Shown here one piece after another: positions 7,944 through 16,032 of a stretch of DNA of 35,730 nucleotides. The translations under genes were made by a program, and so were the position numbers. Within the stretch, counting starts at the first letter, position 1. Every line of letters begins with the position of its first letter. Origin of the DNA: Frateuria defendens (GTDB lineage Bacteria > Pseudomonadota > Gammaproteobacteria > Xanthomonadales > Rhodanobacteraceae); NCBI RefSeq assembly GCF_001182895.1, contig NZ_LFQR01000149.1, forward strand, positions 1 through 35,730. Direction: 5' to 3'. Below the pieces are notes generated by a model. The model was not told where the DNA came from. It searched no databases and saw only the letters and a program-made list of their open reading frames with translations.

Positions 7944-9066
7944 AAGGTCGCGCGCAGGCGCGCTCCGGCTCCGGGGCGGGGGGCGGGACGGCCTGGTGCA
8001 GGCTGTCGTTCCAGTCTTCGAGGAATTGCCGGCGCTTGAGCCGGTCCAGGTAGACCAGCAGGCCCGGGCCCAGCCGCAGCGGGCGCACGGCGCCGCCGGC
8101 GGCGCCGTGGCGGTCGAGGTCGGGCACGGCGGCGGGCACGTCGTTGCGGATCGGCAGGATGCCGCTGCGAGCCAGCACCTGCTGTCCGCGCCGCGACAGC
8201 AGGTAGTCGACGAAGCGCCCCGCCTCGGCCGCGTGCGGCGCGGCCTTGGGGATCAGCACCGTGCGCGTGATCGCCAGCGTGTAGTCGCCCAGCGACACGG
8301 TGGCCAGCGGCGCACCGTGCGCGATCCGCGACTGCGCGTAGGAGCCGAGCAGGTTGTAGCCGATCAGCAGCTGGCCGCTTTCCAGGCGGTCGAGCAGGGC
8401 GGTGGTCTCGTCCAGCAGCTGCGCGCGGTTGTGGCCGAGCGCGGTCAGCAGCGCGTTGGCCATGTTGCCCAGCTCCGCGTCCTGGGTGGCGAGCAGGTAG
8501 CCCACGCTGCTCGACAGCACGTCGTAGGTGCCGATGCGCCCCTGCACCGGCGAGGCCGGGTCGAGCAGCAGCCGGAGCAGCTCGCCGTGCGTGCGCGGCA
8601 CCTGGGCGGCAGGCAGCCGGCGGGTGTTGTAGACCAGCACCACCGGTTCGTAGCTGAAGCCGTAGATCTCCTCGCGCCAGCGCGCCCAGTCGGGCAGGGC
8701 GCCGGCCTCGGCGGTGGCGTGCGGCTGCGCGTAGCCGTCGTTGACCAGCTTGGTCTGCAGGTCCATCGCGCTGCTGATCAGGAGGTCGGGCGCGCCCTCG
8801 GCGCCGGGCCCGGCGAGGAACTGGGCGTACAGCTGCTGCGCGCCGCGCTCGCGGTAGCGCACGGTGGTGGCGGGGGCGAGCCGCTGGTAGTCGCGGATCA
8901 GCGGCTCGAACACCTCGGTGTCGGTGGCGCTGAAGATGGAGAGCGTGACGCCGCCGGGGCCCAGGCTGGGCGCCGCGTACACGGTGAGCTGGTCCTTCGC
9001 CGCCTGCGCGGGACGCAGTGCCGACAGCAGCGCCAGCAGCAGGAGGCAGGACAGGCGCAGGTTCAT
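7942..9066 (-). CDS. Periplasmic extracellular solute-binding protein, TctDE-linked
   Basis: 374 aa. Signal peptide (residues 1-22, ending in AQA). The mature fold fits the ferric/small-anion binding-protein class: LTVYAAPS near the start, APDLLISSAMDLQTKLVNDG, YEPVVLVYNTRRL, IGTYDVLSSSVGYL, and a C-terminal FVDYLLSRRGQQVLARSGILPIRNDV. No ABC permease or ATPase is nearby. The gene overlaps the kinase stop by an ATGA, making it the third gene of a regulator-kinase-binding protein operon. I infer that it presents a ligand (carboxylate or phosphate-like) to the kinase rather than to a transporter. The stop codon lies inside the right arm of an inverted-repeat element, so the C-terminus may have been reset by that insertion. 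Confidence 0.85.
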   Translation of the reverse strand: MNLRLSCLLLLALLSALRPAQAAKDQLTVYAAPSLGPGGVTLSIFSATDTEVFEPLIRDYQRLAPATTVRYRERGAQQLYAQFLAGPGAEGAPDLLISSAMDLQTKLVNDGYAQPHATAEAGALPDWARWREEIYGFSYEPVVLVYNTRRLPAAQVPRTHGELLRLLLDPASPVQGRIGTYDVLSSSVGYLLATQDAELGNMANALLTALGHNRAQLLDETTALLDRLESGQLLIGYNLLGSYAQSRIAHGAPLATVSLGDYTLAITRTVLIPKAAPHAAEAGRFVDYLLSRRGQQVLARSGILPIRNDVPAAVPDLDRHGAAGGAVRPLRLGPGLLVYLDRLKRRQFLEDWNDSLHQAVPPPAPEPERACARP

Positions 9067-10448
9067 CGCGGCGCTCCGGGCAGTTCGAGGTCCACGCGCA
9101 GGCCGCCGTCGGGCAGGTTGCTCAGCGCGACCCGGCCGCCGTGGCTGTGCGCCACGCGCCGCACGATGGCCAGGCCCAGCCCCGCGCCGCCGCCGTCGGC
9201 CGCGCTGCCGCGCCTGAAGCGCTCGAACACCAGTTCGGCCTCCTCGGCGGCGATGCCGGGGCCGTGGTCGCGCACGCTGAGCCGCCAGCCGTCCGCGTGC
9301 GGCGCCAGCGCGACATGCAGCGGGCCGCGCTCGGGCGCGCCGTACTTGAGCGCGTTGTCGATCAGGTTCTTGATCGCCTCGCGCAGCATCAGCGCATCGC
9401 CCACCATCGGCGCGGGGCCGTCCAGGCCCGCCAGTTCCAGGCGCGGGCGCGGCTCGCGCAGCGGCACGGTGGCGTGCAACGCCTCGCGCACGATCTCGGC
9501 CAGGTCCAGCGGCCCGAAGCGTTGCAGGTGGCCGCGGTGGCTGACGCTGGCGTCGCTCAGCAGCTGGTTGGTGAGCCGGCCGAGCGCATCGGCATTGCGC
9601 TCGATGGCGAGCAGGCTGCGGTGCTGCTCGGTCGGGTCGTCCTCGTCCACCGCGAGCTGGGCCTGGGCGCGCAGCGCGGCCAGCGGCGTGCGCAGCTGGT
9701 GCGCGGCCTCGCCGATGAAGGCGCGCAAGGTGTCCAGGTTCTCGCCCAGCCGGGCCATGAAGCGGTTGAGCGCGCCCACCAGCTGGTGCAGCTCCTGCGG
9801 CACGTCGCAGGCCACTGGGCGCAGGTCGGCGGGCGAGCGCGTGCCGAGGTCGCGCTCCAGCCGCGCGATGGGTTGCAGCGCGCGGTTCACCGCCAGCCAC
9901 GCGAGCAGCAGCGCGGCGAGGGTGAGCACGGCGATGGCCAGCGTGGCGCGCCACACGATGCCGCCGGCCAGCGCGTCGCGCGCGCGGCGCGTCTGCGCCA
10001 CCTGCACGTGCGCCCCGCCGTGCGTGGCGGAGCCGGCCGACCAGCGTTCGAGCTGCACCACGCGCACGCGCTCGCCGCTGTAGGTGGCGTCGTAGAAGCC
10101 GAGCCGGCCCAGCTCGTGCGGCGGCGCGGGCAGGTCGTCGTAGCCGGTGAGCACGCTGCCGTCGGGGGCGCTGACGAGGTAGAACACGCGGTCTTCGGGC
10201 GCCATCGCCAGCAGTTCGAGCGCGGCGTAGGGCAGGTCCACGCGCCATTGTCCACGCACCAGCGCGACGTGGTCGGCGATGGACAGCGCCGAGGCGGCGA
10301 GCAGGTGGTCGTAGGCCATGTCGGCGGCGCGGCGACCGTAGCTGCGCGCGGCCACGAACAGCGCCAGCATGCCGAGCAGGAACAGCGCGCCGAGCGAGGC
10401 CAGCAGCTGGCGCCGGATCGAGCGGCCCCCGGCCGCGCGGCTAGCCAT
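9063..10448 (-). CDS. tctE: Sensor histidine kinase, TctE-like
   Basis: 461 aa. TM1 about residues 15-35, a periplasmic sensor domain of about 130 residues, TM2 about 168-187, a short HAMP-like linker, then the kinase core. Phosphoacceptor His250 lies in AAHQLRTPLAAL. N-box NLIDNALKYG (361-370), G1 DHGPGIA and G2 GAGLGLAI are all present. TctE-type kinases sense tricarboxylates and control their uptake. The neighbouring CitMHS transporter fits this, but the ligand is inferred. The ATG at 10448 overlaps the regulator stop by 8 bp and its own stop overlaps the binding-protein ATG, so the three are one coupled unit. Confidence 0.9.
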   Translation of the reverse strand: MASRAAGGRSIRRQLLASLGALFLLGMLALFVAARSYGRRAADMAYDHLLAASALSIADHVALVRGQWRVDLPYAALELLAMAPEDRVFYLVSAPDGSVLTGYDDLPAPPHELGRLGFYDATYSGERVRVVQLERWSAGSATHGGAHVQVAQTRRARDALAGGIVWRATLAIAVLTLAALLLAWLAVNRALQPIARLERDLGTRSPADLRPVACDVPQELHQLVGALNRFMARLGENLDTLRAFIGEAAHQLRTPLAALRAQAQLAVDEDDPTEQHRSLLAIERNADALGRLTNQLLSDASVSHRGHLQRFGPLDLAEIVREALHATVPLREPRPRLELAGLDGPAPMVGDALMLREAIKNLIDNALKYGAPERGPLHVALAPHADGWRLSVRDHGPGIAAEEAELVFERFRRGSAADGGGAGLGLAIVRRVAHSHGGRVALSNLPDGGLRVDLELPGAPR

Positions 10449-11130
10449 CGTGCGCCGCCGGCGTCTCTACCGCCTCGGCCAGGTAGCCCACGCCGCGCAC
10501 GGTGCTGATGCGCAGCGCGTCGTGGCCGAGCCGCTTGCGCAGGCGGCCCACGTAGAGCTCCACCGCGTTGGGCCCGCCGACGTCGTGGAAGCCGAACAGG
10601 CGGTTGGCCAGTTCCTGCTTGTCGATCACCTCGCCGAGCTGGCCGACCAGGATTTCCAGCAGGCTGTATTCGCGCCGCGGCAGCTCCAGCGGCTGCTCGT
10701 GCAGGGTGGCGCGGCGCGCGGCGTGGTCGAGGCTGAGCGGCCCGATGCGCACGACGCTGGCCGCCTGCGCGCGCGGGCGGCGCAGCAGCACGCGGCAGCG
10801 CGCCTCGAACTCGCGGAAGTCGAACGGCTTGCCGAGGTAGTCGTCGGCGCCGAGGTCGAGCGCGTTGACGCGGTCCTCGATGTCGGCGCGCGCGGTGAGC
10901 ATCAGCGTGGGCGTGGCGTCGCCGCGCTCGCGCATGCGGCTCAGCACGCCGATGCCGTCCAGCCGCGGCAGGCCGATGTCCAGCACCACCAGGTCGAAGC
11001 GCTCGTATTCCAGCAGGCCGCTGGCGCGCAGGCCGTCCTGCTCCCAGTCCACCGTGTGCCCGCTGCGGCGCAGGCGGCGGGTGACCGCGTCGGCGAGGTC
11101 CGGGTTGTCTTCGACCAGCAGGATACGCAT
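10441..11130 (-). CDS. tctD: OmpR/PhoB-family response regulator, TctD-like
   Basis: 229 aa. Receiver domain with acidic pair near the start (VEDN), phosphoacceptor Asp51 in VVLDIGLPRLDG, switch residue in TARAD and conserved Lys in GKPFD. The C-terminal winged-helix domain shows RREYSLLEIL and VELYVGRLRKRLG...ISTVRGVGYL. The ATG at 11130 begins MRILLVEDN, the usual receiver start. A longer frame to 11184 adds 18 residues with no homology. It heads the leftward operon and faces the porin-CitMHS-reductase operon across about 150 bp, which is its likely target. Confidence 0.92.
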   Translation of the reverse strand: MRILLVEDNPDLADAVTRRLRRSGHTVDWEQDGLRASGLLEYERFDLVVLDIGLPRLDGIGVLSRMRERGDATPTLMLTARADIEDRVNALDLGADDYLGKPFDFREFEARCRVLLRRPRAQAASVVRIGPLSLDHAARRATLHEQPLELPRREYSLLEILVGQLGEVIDKQELANRLFGFHDVGGPNAVELYVGRLRKRLGHDALRISTVRGVGYLAEAVETPAAHDG

Positions 11131-11143
11131 CGGGATCTCGCAA

Positions 11144-11155
11144 ATGGACGTCCAT
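11144..11155. promoter_or_regulatory. Perfect 12-bp palindrome in the tctD/porin control region
   Basis: ATGGACGTCCAT is perfectly self-complementary and lies 14 bp upstream of the tctD ATG, between the two divergent operons. Just beyond it, on the tctD strand, is a weak -10 candidate (TACTAT). The position suits an operator for autoregulation. The protein that binds it is unknown. Confidence 0.45.
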
Positions 11156-11282
11156 AGTACGAGGCGCGCCACCGCCTCATCCATGTGCAGCGCAGCATTG
11201 CATGACAGGCGAACGACAGCCGCCGTTGCCTAGCCTCGCCGCACTTTCGCATGGGGCGGAAGCGAACCGGAAAGGGCGAGCG

Positions 11283-12476
11283 ATGCGCAAGCGGTGGCGG
11301 TTGGAGTGGGCGATGCTGGCGGCGTGCGCCGCGGTGCCGGCGATGGCGGAGCTGCCGACCAAGCGGCCCGCGGCCTGGCACCTGCCGACGTTCAAGAGCG
11401 CGGACGGCAAGGTCACCGCGCAGCTCGGCGGGCGCCTGCACCTGGACCTGGTGAAGTTCGACGACGACGGCCGCGGCCGGCCCAACGCCAGCGGCTGGCA
11501 GGTGCGCCGCGGCTGGGTCAACCTGATCGGCAAGCTGTACGGCTTCGACTACCGCGTCTCGGTGGACTACGCCGACCACATGCGCTCGTACAAGAGCGTG
11601 TACCTGCGCCACCGGCTGGGGCCGGGCGTGCTCACCGTCGGCCAGTTCAAGCCGTACTTCTCGCTGGACGACACCATCAGCTCGGATGACATCGTGATGA
11701 TGGACCGCGCCTTCGTCGCCACCCAGCTGGCGCCGCTGTTCCGCCTGGGCGCGGCCTACCTCGGCAACGCCGGCGACGTCACCTACGGCCTCGCCCTGTA
11801 CAGCCTCAACGACCTGGACAAGGTGCGCCCCAACGGCGAGGGTCAGGCGCTGCGCCTGACCTGGGCGCCGCTGCACGAGGAGGGCCGCGTGCTGCACCTG
11901 GGCCTGTCGCTGGCGCACGAGCGCTACGCGCGCAGCAGCAACGCGGCGCTGCCGCCGGGGATGGCGGTGCGGCCGGCCGGCGCCAAGTCCGACCGCAGCC
12001 GGCTGCGCCTGTTCCGCATCCAGGACGGCGAGGCGGTGGCGGCGGACAAGCACGCCTTCGAGCTGGGCACCGTCACCGGCAGCTGGTCGTTCCAGGGCGA
12101 GTACGGCGGCGCGCGCTACGACGACGACATCCAGCGCGCGCTGGTGCGCAGCTGGTACGGGCAGGTGAGCTATTTCCTCACCGGCCAGGCGCGCCCGTAC
12201 AGCCGCGGCACCGGCCGCTTCGACAGCGTGGAGGCGCCGGGCGCGTGGGAGCTGGCGGTGCGCTACGACCACATCGACGCGCGCCAGCGGCGCATCGGCC
12301 AGCCCGACCTCAGCGACCGCGGCGTGGATGCCTGGACGCTCGGCCTCAACTGGTACGCCAACCCCAACCTGCGGCTGATGTTCGACTACATCGACAGCCG
12401 CAACCGCGACCGCCTGCTGGCACGCACGCTCGACCACACCCGCGCGCTCATCGGGCGCCTGCAGTTCGTTTTCTGA
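11283..12476 (+). CDS. OprP/OprO-type phosphate-selective porin family protein
   Basis: 397 aa. Signal peptide ending AMA (about residue 22), then a barrel ending in phenylalanine (RLQFVF). Family marks are the early GGRLHLDLVKFDDD, the RRGWVNLIGKLYGFDYRVSVDYAD strand pair, and VGQFKPYFSLDD. OprP/OprO porins are trimeric anion channels (phosphate or polyphosphate). Homologues beside carboxylate transporters may instead pass citrate or another anion, which is the likely role here from context. The ATG at 11283 follows GGAAAGGGCGAGCG and starts the signal peptide; an earlier in-frame start at 11202 does not. First gene of an operon with CitMHS (16 bp downstream). Confidence 0.85.
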   Translation: MRKRWRLEWAMLAACAAVPAMAELPTKRPAAWHLPTFKSADGKVTAQLGGRLHLDLVKFDDDGRGRPNASGWQVRRGWVNLIGKLYGFDYRVSVDYADHMRSYKSVYLRHRLGPGVLTVGQFKPYFSLDDTISSDDIVMMDRAFVATQLAPLFRLGAAYLGNAGDVTYGLALYSLNDLDKVRPNGEGQALRLTWAPLHEEGRVLHLGLSLAHERYARSSNAALPPGMAVRPAGAKSDRSRLRLFRIQDGEAVAADKHAFELGTVTGSWSFQGEYGGARYDDDIQRALVRSWYGQVSYFLTGQARPYSRGTGRFDSVEAPGAWELAVRYDHIDARQRRIGQPDLSDRGVDAWTLGLNWYANPNLRLMFDYIDSRNRDRLLARTLDHTRALIGRLQFVF

Positions 12477-12492
12477 TCGGAAGGAGATCGCC

Positions 12493-13830
12493 TTGCTCAC
12501 CCTGCTCGGTTTCGGAATGGTGGTGACCTTCATGTACCTGATCATGTCCAGGCGGCTGTCGCCGCTGGTGGCCCTGATCGCGGTGCCGATCCTGTTCGCC
12601 CTGCTCGGCGGCTTCGGCGACGGCATCGGCAAGATGATGCTGGAGGGGATCCAGAAGATCGCGCCCACCGGCGTGATGCTGATGTTCGCCATCCTCTACT
12701 TCGGGGTGATGATCGACGCCGGCCTGTTCGACCCGGTGGTCGCCCTGGTGCTCAGGCTGGTCAAGGGCGACCCGCTGAAGATCGTGATGGGCACCGCGCT
12801 GCTGGCGATGGCGATCTCGCTCGACGGCGACGGCTCGACCACCTACATGATCACCGTGTCCTCGATGCTGCCGCTGTACCGGCGGCTGCGCATGAACGCG
12901 CTCAACCTCACCTGCGTGACCCTGCTCGCCAGCGGCGTGATGAACCTTACCCCGTGGGGCGGGCCGACCGCGCGCGCGGCCAGCGCGCTGCACGTGGACG
13001 CGGCCGACATCTTCGTGCCGCTGCTGCCGGCGATGGGCGTGGCCCTGCTCGGCGTGCTGGTGCTGGCCTGGTGGCTGGGCCTGCGCGAGCGGCGTCGGCT
13101 CGGCCTGGTGTGCCTGCCGGCGCGCGAGGCCGCCGCGCACGGCGACGAGGAGGGCAATGCGCCGCTGCCCAAGGTGGAGCAGGCCGAGGACGTGCGCCGG
13201 CCGGACCGGCTGTGGGCGAATGCGCTGCTCACCCTGGCACTGATGGCGGCGCTGGTGGCCGGGCTGCTGCCGCTGCCGGTGCTGTTCATGATCGGCTTCG
13301 CGCTGGCGCTCACCCTCAACTACCCGCAACTGGCCGAGCAGCGCCGGCGGCTCGCCAACCACGCCGGCAACGTGCTGGCGGTGGTGGCGCTGATCTTCGC
13401 CGCCGGCATCTTCACCGGCATCCTCGCCGGCACCGGCATGGTGGAGGCGATGGCCAAGGGCCTGCTGGCGGTGATCCCCGAGGCGCTCGGGCCGTACATG
13501 GCGGGCATCACCGCGCTGCTCAGCATGCCGCTGACCTTCTTCATCTCCAACGACGCCTTCTACTACGGCGTGCTGCCGATCCTGAGCGAGGGCGCCGCCG
13601 CCTACGGGGTGACCCCGGTGGAGATGGCGCGCGCCTCGCTGATCGGCCAGCCGGTGCACCTGCTCAGCCCGCTGGTGCCTTCCACCTACCTGCTGGTGGG
13701 CCTGGCCGGCGTGGACTTCGGCGACCACCAGCGCTTCACCCTCAAGTGGGCGGTGCTGGTGGGGCTCCTGATGCTGGCCGCCGGCCTGATGCTGTCGCTG
13801 TTCCCCCTCGCCGGCGCCATCGCGCCCTGA
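12493..13830 (+). CDS. CitMHS family citrate:Mg2+/proton symporter
   Basis: 445 aa, about 11-12 membrane helices. Matches the CitMHS family: the N-terminal GFGMVVTFMYLIMSRRLSPL, PTGVMLMFAILYFGVMIDAGLF, ISLDGDGSTTYMI, VMNLTPWGGPTARAASAL and the C-terminal FFISNDAFYYGVLP. These proteins take up citrate as a metal complex with protons. A TTG start at 12493 is chosen because AAGGAG (12481-12486) is ideally placed, whereas the first ATG (12517) would cut into the first helix. It sits between the porin and the PhaB-like gene, opposite tctDE, so citrate uptake under two-component control is the natural reading. Confidence 0.92.
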   Translation: MLTLLGFGMVVTFMYLIMSRRLSPLVALIAVPILFALLGGFGDGIGKMMLEGIQKIAPTGVMLMFAILYFGVMIDAGLFDPVVALVLRLVKGDPLKIVMGTALLAMAISLDGDGSTTYMITVSSMLPLYRRLRMNALNLTCVTLLASGVMNLTPWGGPTARAASALHVDAADIFVPLLPAMGVALLGVLVLAWWLGLRERRRLGLVCLPAREAAAHGDEEGNAPLPKVEQAEDVRRPDRLWANALLTLALMAALVAGLLPLPVLFMIGFALALTLNYPQLAEQRRRLANHAGNVLAVVALIFAAGIFTGILAGTGMVEAMAKGLLAVIPEALGPYMAGITALLSMPLTFFISNDAFYYGVLPILSEGAAAYGVTPVEMARASLIGQPVHLLSPLVPSTYLLVGLAGVDFGDHQRFTLKWAVLVGLLMLAAGLMLSLFPLAGAIAP

Positions 13831-13852
13831 ACCTTCAAGGAGAGAGACGCCT

Positions 13853-14593
13853 ATGAGTCTTCGCATCGCCTACGTCACCAGCGGCATGGGCAGCCTGGGC
13901 ACCGCCATCTGCCGCCAGCTCGCGCGCAACGGGCACATCGTGGTGGCCGGCTGCGGCCCCGATTCGCCGCGGCGCCTCGGCTGGCTGCGCGAGCAGCGCA
14001 CCGCCGGCTTCGACTTCATCGCCTCGGAGGGCAATGCCCGCGACTGGGAGTCCACCGTGGCCGCCTTCGAGAAGGTGCGCCGCGAGGTGGGCGAGGTGGA
14101 CGTGCTGGTCAACAACGCGGGCAGCGCGCGCGACGTGCTGTTCCGGCAGATGACGCCGGAGGACTGGTCGGCGGTGATCGCCAGCAACATCCACTCGCTG
14201 TTCAACGTCACCAAGCAGGTGGTGGAGGGCATGGCGGCGCGCGGCTGGGGGCGCATCATCAACATCGCCTCGGTGAGCGCGCAGAAAGGGCAGATCGGGC
14301 AGATCAACTACGCCACGGCGAAGGGCGCGGTGCAGGGCTTCACCCGCGCGCTGGCGGCGGAGATCGCCGCGCGCGGGGTCACGGTGAACACCGTCTCGCC
14401 CGGCTACATCGCCGGCTCCGCGCTGAGCTCGTTCCCGCCCGACGTGCTGGACCGCCTGGCCGCCGCCGTGCCGGTGCGGCGGCTGGGCGCGCCGGAGGAA
14501 GTGGCGGCTGTGTGCGCCTGGCTGGCTTCCGATGCCGCCGGCTTCATCACCGGCGCCGACTACGCCGTCAACGGCGGCCTGTACATGGGGTGA
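13853..14593 (+). CDS. phaB: Acetoacetyl-CoA reductase-like SDR (PhaB homologue)
   Basis: 246 aa, the exact length of the Cupriavidus PhaB I remember and colinear with it: VVAGCGP-SPRR, GFDFIASEGN, GEVDVLVNNAG, LFNVTKQVV-GMA-RGWGRI, NTVSPGYIA, GGLYMG. Catalytic Ser140, Tyr153 and Lys157 and substrate-site Asp94, Gln150 and Tyr185 are kept. PhaB reduces acetoacetyl-CoA to (R)-3-hydroxybutyryl-CoA for polyhydroxybutyrate, using NADPH. Odd points: the nucleotide-binding TGxxxGxG motif reads TSGMGSLG, so two of its glycines are Ser, and the usual NNAGITRD is NNAGSARD. No phaA or phaC is nearby. Third gene after the citrate transporter, with AGGAGAG in front. Confidence 0.85.
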   Translation: MSLRIAYVTSGMGSLGTAICRQLARNGHIVVAGCGPDSPRRLGWLREQRTAGFDFIASEGNARDWESTVAAFEKVRREVGEVDVLVNNAGSARDVLFRQMTPEDWSAVIASNIHSLFNVTKQVVEGMAARGWGRIINIASVSAQKGQIGQINYATAKGAVQGFTRALAAEIAARGVTVNTVSPGYIAGSALSSFPPDVLDRLAAAVPVRRLGAPEEVAAVCAWLASDAAGFITGADYAVNGGLYMG

Positions 14594-14606
14594 GGGCGCG
14601 GTGCGC

Positions 14607-15383
14607 TCACGGCACCTCGGCCGTCCACGCGGCGCTGCCGAACTTGGCCTGCGCCAGGGCGGCGGCGCGTTGCAGTTCCTCGTCGCGCAGCGCGCCCTCG
14701 GCCAGGCCATGGCGCCGGCGGAAAGTGTCGATCATGCGCGCGACGATGGCCTCGCGCGGCAGGCCGGTCTGGCGGCGCAGCGGGTCCACGCGCTTGGCCG
14801 CGCTGGGCGTGCCCTTGTCGGAGAGCTTCTCGCGGCCGATGCGCAGCACCTGAAGCATCTTCGCCGTGTCGATGTCGTAGGCCATGGTCACGTGGTGCAG
14901 CAGGGCGCCGCCGCGGTGGGCCTGCGCGGCGCCGCCGATCTTGCCGGCCTCGGAGGTGAGGTCGTTGAGCGGCTGGTACCAGGCGCGGATGCCGAGCGTG
15001 CCCAGCGCCTCCACCACCCAGGCGTCCATGCGCGCGTAGGCTTCCTGGAACGACAAGCCCTCGACCAGCGAGAGCGGCGCGTAGATCGAATAGGTGATGG
15101 TGTTGCCCGGCTCGATGAACATCGCGCCACCGCCGGTGATGCGGCGCACCACCTGGATGCGGTGGCGGCGCGCGGCCTCCATGTCCACCTCGTTGCGCAG
15201 CGACTGGAAGCGGCCGATCACCACCGCGCTGGCCGCCCACTCCCACACGCGCAGGGTCGGCGGGCGGCGGCCGGCGGCCACCTCGTCGGCGAGCACCTCG
15301 TCCAGCGCCATGTGCAGGGCGGGCCGTTGCGGGGCGGCGTGGACCAGCTGCCAGGCGTGCGCGCGCCAATCGCTGCGGCTCAT
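14607..15383 (-). CDS. lplA: Lipoate--protein ligase catalytic domain (LplA-N type)
   Basis: 258 aa, covering only the catalytic (large) domain. RRITGGGAMFI is the lipoate/AMP-binding RRxTGGG motif. KIGGAAQAHRGGALLHHVTMAYDID matches the KI-G-A segment with the active-site Lys. The enzyme adenylates free lipoate and transfers it to the lipoyl domains of 2-oxoacid dehydrogenases and the glycine cleavage H protein. The small C-terminal domain found in E. coli LplA is absent here and is encoded by the gene immediately upstream, whose TGA shares one base with this ATG. The 3' end converges on phaB with only 13 bp between stops. Confidence 0.88.
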   Translation of the reverse strand: MSRSDWRAHAWQLVHAAPQRPALHMALDEVLADEVAAGRRPPTLRVWEWAASAVVIGRFQSLRNEVDMEAARRHRIQVVRRITGGGAMFIEPGNTITYSIYAPLSLVEGLSFQEAYARMDAWVVEALGTLGIRAWYQPLNDLTSEAGKIGGAAQAHRGGALLHHVTMAYDIDTAKMLQVLRIGREKLSDKGTPSAAKRVDPLRRQTGLPREAIVARMIDTFRRRHGLAEGALRDEELQRAAALAQAKFGSAAWTAEVP

Positions 15384-15670
15384 CAGGCGATCCCGGCCTG
15401 CACCGCGCGCCGCACCGCCACGGCCACCGCTTCCGGCGAGAGGCCGTACATGCGCACGCCGGCGGGCAGCGCGGCATGCACGGCGGCGGCGATTGCAAGT
15501 TCGTCCGTCGCCGCGGGTAGATTCTGCAGCGCAGCATTGATGCACGCGAAAGCGTGATCGGGTTCCAGGAAGAAATCGCCGCTGAGCTGCACGTCGGCAA
15601 GGCGATCCCCGCGCAGCGCGAGGTCGATCACCACCAGCTTGCCGCCGGGCATCTTGTATTCGCCGTGCAT
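15383..15670 (-). CDS. Lipoate--protein ligase C-terminal domain protein (LplB-like)
   Basis: 95 aa. Starts HGEYKMPGGKLVVIDL and continues LSGDFFLEPDHAFACINAAL, the pattern of the LplA accessory C-terminal domain found as a separate protein (LplB) in Thermoplasma acidophilum. There both parts are needed to adenylate lipoate. It is translated first, and its stop overlaps the ATG of the catalytic subunit (TGATG), so the two should be made in equal amounts. The domain order in the operon is reversed relative to the fused protein. Confidence 0.85.
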   Translation of the reverse strand: MHGEYKMPGGKLVVIDLALRGDRLADVQLSGDFFLEPDHAFACINAALQNLPAATDELAIAAAVHAALPAGVRMYGLSPEAVAVAVRRAVQAGIA

Positions 15671-16032
15671 GGCCGCGCGCCTGTCGGGAACCGAAGTGCA
15701 CGAGGGTGGGGCCAGGCGCGGCGCGCTGCAAGGTCGGGGCGCGCATGCACGGGAACGTATGCGGCGGATTGACGCGGCGGGGCGGGGCGACGGCCGGCGG
15801 CGGCGGTTCGAGCCATTGCGCCGGCGCCCGGCTGGACGGGATAGGCCATCCGTCGGGTCGGCGTCGCCGTCGGCGGAAAACCCTTAGGGCCAGTGAGGCT
15901 CGGGGCTCGACCATACAAGAAATGTTGCAGTGCGCAAGATGGCATTTGGACGCGCAGGGGATTACGCTAGGCCGCCCGTGCGGCGTACCTAGGGCGCCGT
16001 GCGACGTACCTGTCCACTAGGATTCCTCGCAA
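15671..16032. other. Control region between lplB and gcd
   Basis: 362 bp between divergent genes with no convincing small gene. The last 60 bp hold a 14-bp near-identical direct repeat, listed separately. AGGA (16020-16023) is a suitable ribosome-binding site for gcd. I could not fix a convincing -10/-35 pair for either direction. Confidence 0.5.
15977..16011 (+). promoter_or_regulatory. 21-bp-period direct repeat upstream of gcd
   Basis: CGTGCGGCGTACCT (15977-15990) and CGTGCGACGTACCT (15998-16011) agree at 13 of 14 positions and are 21 bp apart, two turns of the helix, so both face the same side of DNA. They end 21 bp before the gcd ATG. This is the arrangement of a tandem transcription-factor site. 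The binder is unknown. Confidence 0.5.

Noticed and set aside
11184-15540. Shared 15-mer TGCAGCGCAGCATTG near 11186 and 15525
   Set aside because: The second copy is inside the lplB coding region as ordinary codons; the match is probably chance in GC-rich DNA.
15923-15937. TTGC-AGTGC-GCAA as a PhaR-like operator near gcd
   Set aside because: Only four paired bases per arm and no phasin or PHB synthase gene nearby.
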